64,000 nt of DNA from Actinomucor elegans (taxonomy: Eukaryota > Mucoromycota > Mucoromycetes > Mucorales > Mucoraceae). This document shows positions 56,336 to 64,000 of this stretch, piece by piece. The stretch covers positions 4,650,001-4,714,000 of the forward strand of contig JAMSLZ010000001.1 of the NCBI GenBank assembly GCA_026027325.1. Direction: 5' to 3'. Both the position numbers and the translations under genes were made by a program. Position 1 is the stretch's first letter. Each line of letters starts with the position of its first letter. The notes beneath the pieces are model-generated. The model worked only from the letters and a program-made list of their open reading frames with translations. It was not told the DNA's origin and did no database searches.

Positions 56336-58323
56336 ATGTCAGCTGTTCCTACTCACGCTGGCTCTTGGCGTTCGTTAGAGACACCTTTGAGCGATTCCAT
56401 GTAATTACTTAACCCTAGATCTATACTTGATCAACTTTTAATATATTATTCTTTCACAGTTTGTCTACACTAGACACAATGGGCTTTGAAACCATGACTC
56501 CAGTACAATCAGGTGCCATTCCATTGTTTATGAAGAACAAGGATGTGGTGGTAGAAGCAGTAACAGGTTCAGGTAAAACCCTGTCGTTTGTCGTACCTAT
56601 CCTCGAGAAACTATTGAGAAGGGAAGAGCTTTTAAAAAATTACGAGATTGGATCCGTTATTATCACACCTACAAGAGAACTAGCTCAACAAATTCACAGC
56701 GTGTTCCAACAGTTTGTACAAGATCATGAAAGAGAGGAGGAGATTCGATTAGGGTTATATATTGGTGGATCCACCTCTTTAGCAGAAGATATCAGTTCGT
56801 TTAAAAAAGAACATCCTCGTATCTTGATCGGTACGCCAGGTCGCTTGGAAGAATTGCTCACCAAATCAGGCCAACTTGTAAATACTAAAGAATTAGAAGT
56901 GCTTGTCATGGATGAAGCAGATCGATTGTTGGATATGGGTTTCTCGAAACAACTCAGTAGTATCATTGCCCAGTTGCCCAAACAACGTCGTACGGGCTTG
57001 TTCTCAGCTACCATGACCGACGCAATTTCAGAGTTGGTACGTGCTGGCCTACGTAATCCAGTACGTATTGTGGTTAAAGTAGAAGACTTGGCCAACAAGG
57101 GTGTAGTTCAACGTACACCAGCTACTCTTGATATTGATTACCTGGTATGTGATGCAGATCAAAAGATATTACAGATGGCGCGTATCTTGGAAAGTGAATT
57201 GAACGATCAGGATGGTTCTCGTAAATTCATTGTTTATTTCGCTACGTGTGCTATGGTTGATTACTTTTACAAGATTCTCAGTCGTTTGCAGCGTCTAAAG
57301 CCTTTCTCATTCCATTCATTGCATGGACAAATGGATACCAAGCGTCGATCAGCTACTTACACATCGTTTACTGAATTATCACCTGCAATTCCTGCAGTAT
57401 TGCTTTGTACTGATGTAGCTTCGCGTGGTCTCGATATTTCTGATTTGGATTATGTGATTCAAGTAGATCCCCCACAAGATCCCAAGGCCTTTTCTCATCG
57501 TTGTGGACGTGCTGGTAGAGCAGGTAGAAAGGGTCGTGCTACCGTGATCTTGGTTCGTGGACGAGAGGAGGTATACATTGATTTCCTCAAACTACGAAAG
57601 ATTCCCTTACAGCGTAGATCTTACATTATGCCTGATATGACCTTGTTCGACAATAGCATTGCAGCTGGAGACGATGAAAGCGATGATAAAGCAACTTCAT
57701 CGCAAGTCAAAGACGAGGCCTTGCCTCAATTCATTGCAGAAATGAGGTCCATTATCAAAACAGATCGAGATATCCATGATAGAGCAATTAAGGCCTTTGT
57801 TTCCTGGGCAAGATCTTATTCTAAACACGAAGCAAGTTACATCTTCCGTATAAAAGATCTCGATTTGGGTCGACTGGCTATGGGTTTTGGTTTACTCAAA
57901 CTACCCAAAATGCCAGAACTCAAGGCGCAGCAAATTCAAAAGGATCACGTTAATAACTTTGTGGAAGAAGAGATGGATTGGGATACGTTTAAATATGCAG
58001 ACAAAATGAGAGAAGCCAAGCGATTACGTGAACTTAAAGAGTATCAAGACAAGATGAAGCAGGCTAAACCTCAACCAAAGAAGAAGACAAACACTGCTTG
58101 GTCTGAAAAAACGGATGCAAAGGAACGTAAAATTGTGCGTAAAGAAAAGAAGCAAGCCAAGAAAGAGTTCTTAAAGAAGCAAGCTCTGGAAGAGGTTGAA
58201 AATAAGAAACGTGAATTGGAAGAAGCTAAGGAAGATTGGGAAGAATTAGCAGAAGAAGAACGCCTGTTTAAGAAAGTTAAAAAGGGCAAAATGGACAAGA
58301 ATGCTTTTGAAGAAATGTTTTAA
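56336..58323 (+). CDS. SPB4: DEAD-box RNA helicase Spb4/DDX55
   Basis: ATP-dependent RNA helicase acting in nucleolar 60S ribosomal-subunit maturation. Two exons, 56336-56400 and 56460-58323, give 642 residues. Motifs in order: Q-motif region GFETMTPVQSGAIPLF, motif I AVTGSGKTLSF, Ia PTRELAQQI, Ib TPGRLEEL, II VMDEADRLLDMGF, III FSATMTDAI, IV IVYFATCAMVDYFYKIL, V TDVASRGLDI and VI HRCGRAGRAGRKGRA. A DUF4217 region follows (AFVSWARSYSKHEASYIFRI, KDLDLGRLAMGFGLLKLPKM), then a very basic Lys/Glu-rich coiled tail (EKKQAKKEFLKKQALEEVEN) as in Spb4. The Spb4/DDX55 assignment rather than another DEAD helicase rests on YIMPDM, the C-terminal domain and tail layout. The stop is 17 bp from the PSMG3 stop on the other strand. 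Confidence 0.94.
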
Positions 58324-58340
58324 TAAAGTGAACTTTTTTA

Positions 58341-58810
58341 TTACCAAACGCGATGAGCCATAACTTGATCAATAACTTTATGAAACACATCTCTTCTTTG
58401 ATTAATGTCATTGTTAGGCTTTAAAGCTATGCCTAGTAATAACGGTCGCTTTTCATGTGGGTTCATGGCACCGATCGCTTGCAAAATAGAAGTAGCATAC
58501 AAAATATATAGATCGCTTTGTTCTCCAGTTGATTCACCCATCAAAAACTGAGTCGTTGTAGGGACTGCTGAAGGATTAGATGCTACTAGCGGTGACACAT
58601 CCAAGGTAGCTTGAATCTTTACTACATGGTTAGTTCATGAAACAAAAACTGTCAAAACATAATAATTACCAAACTACCAATCTTGCCGTACTGAGTAATG
58701 ACTACGAATATCTTGTCTGAAAAGCCTGTGAGTAAAATTTCGGTGTGAGTACCGTCTATTATGATGGCTGTCTGCTTGTTTTGAATAGGAAACTCTTCAT
58801 TAGTTGACAT
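58341..58810 (-). CDS. PSMG3: Proteasome assembly chaperone 3 (PAC3/PSMG3-like)
   Basis: Partner of PAC4 in early alpha-ring assembly of the 20S proteasome. Two exons: 58810 to about 58669 (MSTNEEFPIQNKQTAIIIDG, THTEILLTGFSDKIFVVITQ, YGKIGSLV) and from about 58620 to 58341 (IQATLDVSPLVASNPSAVPT, TQFLMGESTGEQSDLYILYA, ILQAIGAMNPHEKRPLLLGI, ending FHKVIDQVMAHRVW). The FSDKIFVVITQYGKIGSL block and the closing V-x-x-V-x-x-RVW align with human PSMG3 (VVVTQFGKMGTLV and CQVW). Length about 140 residues is right. The second PSMG protein of the window. The acceptor of the only intron is ambiguous by a few codons. Confidence 0.88.
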
Positions 58811-61800
58811 TTTGGTTTATTGATGAAGGAAGAAGCTTGCTTTAAAACGCGAACGAAATTTTAGCTACACAAGCGCGGTTCATACAAGACGAGAATATAT
58901 TTACATTTTGCTTATCAAGCAATAGGTTATATAGCAATCATTCCTTGGAGAATCATATAGGATAGATAGAAAGTAAATGTCTGTACTCTGATGTCTATAT
59001 AGATTATACACGTCTTTTCTTCGGATCACTTTCTTTAAAGCCTTTTTCGACAGTCGTTTTTTTTTTTTTTTTTTTTCAACGAATTGATCTTTAAACACTT
59101 TGCTCATTCTACATATGACCGATACCTGATAATAATAATTATATATAAATAGTTTATGTTATTTTCCTGTTAGATATGTCTAGGCTTATTTAGTAAGATT
59201 GGAGAAGCTTTATTGCCACGTATGCTATCTAGAAGATCAACGTTGTTCAATAGCGAGTTGTATTTGGGTACCAGTTCTTATAGTTTTGAAGTAAACGAAT
59301 GAGCCAAAGTGCTACCAGTATCAGTATTATAATTTACAATCATCTTCATGCGCTATAGACATCATTGTGTACTATTAATGTGTTGTTTATAGCGAACCAT
59401 TCTTACATTGGTATTGAGTATTTTGTCATTCTAAAAACGCGACAAGACGCATATTAAATGCTCGTCACTTCCTAGACTATCCAGAAGCTATTGAATGTTC
59501 TGACGTATGACTTTTACTTGGGCTCCATTTACTCGATTTTGACACCAGAGGAGTAAATATAGCGTTGGTGATGGATTTTCTTGATAAATTGGCTGAATTC
59601 ACATGTTATGCTTGGGATTGTTTCTCTAGCTTAGTGCTCTGCGTATAAGCTTTTTTCGTACCTCTTACTTGAAACTTAAGGTACTTGGTGGTTACCGCTT
59701 GATTGACGTTTATAATCTTGATAAGATACGGATCGAACTTGGTATGGCTCTTTCCTAACGATTCAATACGTGTTTGGAAGGATTCTATAAGGGAACTGTA
59801 CTGATAGTTAGTTTTTTTCGACGCTGTTCTCAATAAAATCAGTTCTGCTACTTTTTATTTCCAAGTTTTTGAGCTTTCCTTTGATTCCTTGACCACCAAA
59901 TCCAAGTTCACTGATAGATTGCTTTAATAGAGCCATTTGTAAGTTGTACTTGTCGACAATCGCTTCTAATTTTTTGTTTGAAACCAACAAAATGTCTAAT
60001 GTTGTGTAGCCGCATGATGGTCTTTAGTTATACGATTGTTATCTCTTTTATAAAAGCAGTTCCTGTAAGACGTAACCGGAGTCGAGTTCGCAAAAGGTTG
60101 GTCTTTTTCAACATATTATTAACGGACAGAGTATTGTATTTGGTTGTATGATGCTTATCTTGTCCTCCATTTGAGCTAGCTACACACAGGTAATTGTATC
60201 ATCATTTTGTTAATCTTATACAGTAGTAGATTTCTCTGTATACAACTTCAATTGGTCGTGAATAATTTCTTCCGATTTGATGCATATAGCTGGGAACAAA
60301 GTATTTTTATGATTTCTATTTTTCAATTTGCATACTTCACTAGATAGACTGTTAATTTCTCCTCGAAAAGAATTAACCATGACATCTCTACTGCTTATTT
60401 ACATATTGAAGAATCAGGGTTGGATCAGAACCATTCAAGGATGTTAAAGTGTTTTTATTGGTAATACCATTTCCTCGAAGACGAACTTGGTTGCTTCGGT
60501 AACAATAATTGTGTCAACACTTTGGACATTCATTTCTGAATAATTGAGCACTAAACTGCACCATTTTGTCATTTATGTCCTGTGTCACATCTGCATTTAG
60601 TTCAGAAGTATGATTTTCTTCTTAGACACACTTGATAAATTTTGGATATGACTAGTTTAGTTCTTGGTCTTTAGTAACAGACTGTAGTTTTGTTCACTGG
60701 TCTCTAAATTATTCGTACACCTGTCAGCTAATTTAGCCAATGTCATAGTCGATACAGAGATCAAACCCACTAGTGAGATATAGTATAAACTGTAAATATA
60801 TCCAAGAAGGTAATGAGAGAGTCAGTTACTGATATTAATTTAAGTACAGAAATATATATGATCTGCACAACAGCCTCAGCAATGAAGTAAGCGCTTTTTT
60901 CAAGAGCATTAGCATAGAAAGGTATGAGAGTATATATATCTACTGGCAGAAAACTAAATATACATATTATTATACTATTTATTTATTCTAGTCAGTTATT
61001 TTCCTTTCCATAGTGTATTTGTAACAATAGATTTAAGGTGAATTGCTCATTGTCATGATTTTACTTTTTTGATGTATTGTATTTCCTTTAATGCACGGAG
61101 ATCTCGGTTTAACAGTACTGATTCGGTAAAATTACAGTAAATTATGATATATAATGAGTTAAATCCACTTAAATTATTATCATCAACACAAGAAAAGCTC
61201 TCGGTCTCTTAAGGGAGTAGGAAACAAAAAAAAATGTTTGGCTCAAGAAGGCTGAAAATGTTTAATGGGTTCATACTGTTTAATACAGTAAATCATATTA
61301 CCATTGAGCGGATATTTATTAGATAGAACAGCTTATCCTGATCATTGGATACCCATCTGATGTGACATTTGATAGATTTCAGAAGAGATTACTCAAGTTG
61401 ATCAACGAATAAGCTCATAAAATATAATGGGCGTAAGTTGTAAACCTGGACCTTTAATTAAAGTTTTACTAAATCATATTCTCTTTCGAATGGCGTGCTT
61501 TTTATAAGAAAACAAAAGTAAACCTGTATTCTAGAATGTAAAAACCGACTGCATCGGAGTTGTATATTTCCTGTTGTTATCATTGAAAATTGTAGATCTG
61601 GATGAAATTTTAGATTAAATAAGACTATAATTTCAATGGTCTGCCAATGAAATCTGTGTTCCATATATCCACCACATTGCAAATAACGTAAATCAACTTT
61701 TAACCGGTCAAACAAGAGAGATCATGTATACTGCATACAAGTGTATAAAAGTTAGATAGACAATATAGTAAACCCATTTTTTTTAAATATGTACTACATC

Positions 61801-62791
61801 AATAAGCAGTACACAACGTTGCATAAACTTTATGTAAAGCTCTATATATTCCCACTTAGCACATCTATGTACGCGATTTACTGATGATTTTTTTTTGTCT
61901 ATGCAACATAATAACTTAAAAACTTATATCAGAGCTCGTTTTTCTTACCTCAATACACTGCAAATCGATTTTCTACTTCTTATATTCTCAAAAGAATCTT
62001 GTTTGCTTATATATGTTGGTCGTACCTTGATTTATAACCAGCATATTCAATAGCACCACAAAAGAAGCGCGTGGTGCCTTTGTAACAAAAGAAGAGTACG
62101 TAAATACTAACAGAATGATCTGCTGGATAAATATAAGATCGTGACTATATTAACGGTTGAAAAACATTCGTTTTCTCCCATGAGACCCAGGATACCTATG
62201 ATTGCTAAATAAGGGCTTTAATATGATTATGATAGTAGTCGTAGGTTGCGCAAAAAAAGTCATTTAATAGATGGATCCGACTTGCGCCACTCTCTACTGT
62301 TTAATTGGACCAGTTGAATACTACTATTGACAGGTGCTATCTTTTTATATTTACTACTTGGTACCACTTTTTGTAGAATAATCTTCACATCTGATCATTT
62401 TGATCAATATATTGCTTCTTGACTTGCTGTTGCCAAGAAAAAGTGAGCGACTAATATGCAAATACACTAAACCTATTATTATCTGATTTATTCAGCCCAG
62501 TTCTAACAAGATGAAATCCGGTTATGATAATATTTTATAGTGTGCGTGTATGAACGAAGAATGTGTTACTACAAGCCGTTATCTATTGGTGTTATGTAAA
62601 TCTTATATGCATTACTCTTTGTGATTGAAAACATGAGTGCATGTTCCTGAAATGGACGCTACGGATAGCAGCTACTTCTAAGCCCCATCCTACTAAAGAG
62701 GGTATCACAAACGTCTACTACGTATTTCAATTGTTTGTAGTTAATCTTTGATCTAGCCCTTTTCTTTACACTCTATTGATCTTTAAACATA
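58811..62791. other. Long gene-poor spacer with pseudogene
   Basis: Four kilobases without an intact gene. Includes a T20 run (59057-59076), the decayed gene at 59606-60930, and AT-rich DNA beyond. The minus-strand frame at 61458-61715 has no recognisable features. The end carries the promoter of the Tvp15-like gene. Confidence 0.5.
59606..60930 (-). pseudogene. Decayed gene: membrane segment plus coiled coil
   Basis: Successive minus-strand fragments in different frames read as one damaged protein. From the 5' end: ALEKSAYFIAEAVVQIIYIS and LKLISVTDSLITFLDIFTVY (60930-60770), a hydrophobic stretch; LVGLISVSTMTLAKLADRCT and NNLETSEQNYSLLLKTKN (60770-60657); VTQDINDKMVQFSAQLFRNE followed by CPKC and a stop (about 60590); VNSFRGEINSLSSEVCKLKN and EEIIHDQLKLYTEKSTTV (about 60390-60225). 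Last come SNKKLEAIVDKYNLQMALLK (59990-59808) and, after another shift, SSLIESFQTRIESLGKSHTK (59833-59606). At least four stops and three frameshifts. The heptad-like pattern suggests a membrane-anchored coiled-coil protein of unknown identity. No functional copy lies in this window. Confidence 0.55.
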
Positions 62792-63692
62792 ATGAGCGCA
62801 GTAATCTTTCAAGTCCTTAACGTGATAGTTATCATCTGTCTATTACTTGGTTTAATTGGCAACTTTATCACTTATTTTTGTATGATCTTGTAATACATTT
62901 TAAAGGCATTTTACTTATCTTCCGTTGTCTATAGATTGGAACTTTATCATTAATGGTATCCTCAAAATGTAAGCATTTGGTAGTCATGCTCAAACGATGT
63001 ATTAATCTTTCAATGTAGTGCTCTGTTGATAGTCTTGGTATTGCTTGAATTCAGGCAATCACCCAGTTTAGTCAAGCCATTCTCATTCATGTTCTATTTC
63101 CTTGGTCGTGGTCTCTGTAAGTATCACTCAGTCGTTGGGTCACTCTTTTATTAACATATACTCTCTTTAATGACTAAATAGTTTATCTTTTGTAAGAACT
63201 ATAAGCGATCGGATAGTATAGTATATAATTTGAACTAACTTAACACTAAACTTTATAGCCTTGGTCTTATGCCTATGGGTCTTGATATCATCTCTCTCAT
63301 TGGTGGCTTCATTGTAAGTTCCTCAAATTGCTAAGTATTATAACCATCATGTTAATTTTGAATCTATTATATTTTAGACTGCAGCTATTGGTATCATTTA
63401 CATCATCATTCATCTTAGCAAGCCCAACAGTGAACCTGAGTTCATGTCATTCGCCAGATACCAACGTCTCACAAGCGGGATTTCTCATGAATTACCTACC
63501 ACAGCAGCCGCAGCCACTCAACAGAACAGTTATCCTGTTGCACAGCAAGTCCCTCTCTCTCAAGATCCTACTAACGCAGCTTCGAAAGGGCAATACAATA
63601 CCACTCAAAATGATACACAAACATCTCCTACTCCAATTTCGGTCGTTGTGCCTCATGAAGAACCAGTAAACAACTCAAAGATAGAAATTTAA
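62792..63692 (+). CDS. Tvp15/COPI-associated-type Golgi membrane protein
   Basis: Four-span protein of 199 residues, related to Golgi Tvp15 and the COPI-associated family (PF08507 type). Six exons: 62792-62879, 62935-62968, 63019-63116, a 10-nt micro-exon 63182-63191, 63259-63313, and 63378-63692. Joined in phase they give FQVLNVIVIICLLLGLIGNF, YWNFIINGILKIALLIVLVL, EFRQSPSLVKPFSFMFYFLG, then GRGLFYLFLGLMPMGLDIIS and GGFITAAIGIIYIIIHLSKP. The R-G-L-F-Y-L-F-L-G signature needs the micro-exon, and skipping it would break the frame. The cytosolic tail (about 80 residues) is Gln/Thr/Pro-rich. Yeast relatives localise to late Golgi vesicles; the role is not well defined. Confidence 0.85.
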
Positions 63693-64000
63693 AAGAACAG
63701 GTCTTTAAACTTAACTTGAGCCATATACATTATGAAAAGAAACCTCTTAATTATCAATATTATGTTTTAATCGTCTAATTATTAACAATATCCTAATAAG
63801 CTAGCTTTATTTTACCATTGCTTTTACTAAGCCTTATATTATATCAAATCAATAAAGTCGCTCTAAAAAAATTCAGCCAACTTTCATTTTAGTGTGTTGT
63901 AATAATTCAAACTACACCCTAACAGGCTCTGGAAAGCTCAAGGATATTCTCTGATCCACTTATAATAATCAATACTCATTGGAAGAAAGTAGAAGCCCGT
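63693..64000. other. 3' spacer at window edge
   Basis: 308 bp of AT-rich downstream sequence; nothing recognised before the window ends. Confidence 0.5.

Noticed and set aside
61458..61715. 85-codon minus-strand frame
   Set aside because: No motif, no continuation in other frames.
1..64000. tRNA, 5S rRNA, snRNA genes and CRISPR arrays
   Set aside because: No T-loop GTTCRA with matching acceptor stem, no 5S or U6 signature and no regularly spaced repeats were seen; reading by eye could miss a diverged or intron-bearing tRNA.

Overview
The window reads as nuclear DNA of an early-diverging filamentous fungus, most likely Mucoromycota (Mucorales-like). It is AT-rich. Its genes are compact and broken by many short introns of about 40-70 bp with GTAAGT-like donors and YAG acceptors. 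Intergenic spacers are rich in homopolymer runs. The proteins are eukaryotic housekeeping proteins (COP9 signalosome, Sec61, SWR1, Oxa1, proteasome chaperones) joined to fungal families such as the Spo71/Mug56-like PH-domain protein and UGA4-like and allantoate-like permeases. The species assignment is inference. I saw no bacterial operon, CRISPR array, rRNA or tRNA gene.

Layout, left to right. 1-14 kb: CSN5, a Spo71/Mug56-like PH-domain protein, a Ser/Pro-rich unknown and a UGA4-type amino-acid permease, all on the minus strand and separated by long spacers. 14.7-18.8 kb: a dense block with Sec61 gamma, the eEF2 chaperone HGH1, a 58-residue tail-anchored (TOM6-like?) protein and the proteasome chaperone PSMG1. 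18.8-31.4 kb: mostly spacer, with a secreted RlpA/expansin-like protein, an ACS-family MFS transporter, VPS72 (SWR1 complex), possible decayed coding tracts and a Fanzor/TnpB-like relic. 31.4-33.7 kb: a cytochrome b5-domain protein, a 65-residue unknown and PRPP synthetase. 36.8-39.6 kb: OXA1 and ATP11 diverge from one 326-bp spacer. 40.9-49.8 kb: a Cys-cluster unknown, a membrane-anchored hotdog (DUF4442) protein, an FBXO9-type F-box protein and a HEATR6-like HEAT-repeat protein. 50.3-51.3 kb: a stop-interrupted Tc1/mariner-type transposase. 52.7-58.8 kb: a peroxisomal ABCD half-transporter, an unknown, the DEAD-box helicase Spb4/DDX55 and the proteasome chaperone PSMG3. 58.8-62.8 kb: gene-poor, holding a decayed membrane/coiled-coil gene. 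62.8-63.7 kb: a Tvp15/COPI-associated membrane protein with a 10-nt micro-exon.

Functional themes: protein homeostasis (CSN5, PSMG1, PSMG3, HGH1, FBXO9), membrane insertion and mitochondrial biogenesis (Sec61 gamma, OXA1, ATP11, the TOM6-like protein) and transport. No secondary-metabolite or host-defence cluster is visible. The most unusual content is in the spacers: two transposon-derived relics carrying stop codons, a dispersed short repeat whose best-matched pair differs mostly by transitions, and decayed genes with no intact copy in the window. Several short genes and micro-exons (Sec61 gamma, the 58-residue and 65-residue proteins, the 10-nt exon) are too small for simple ORF calling and were recovered by reading splice sites.
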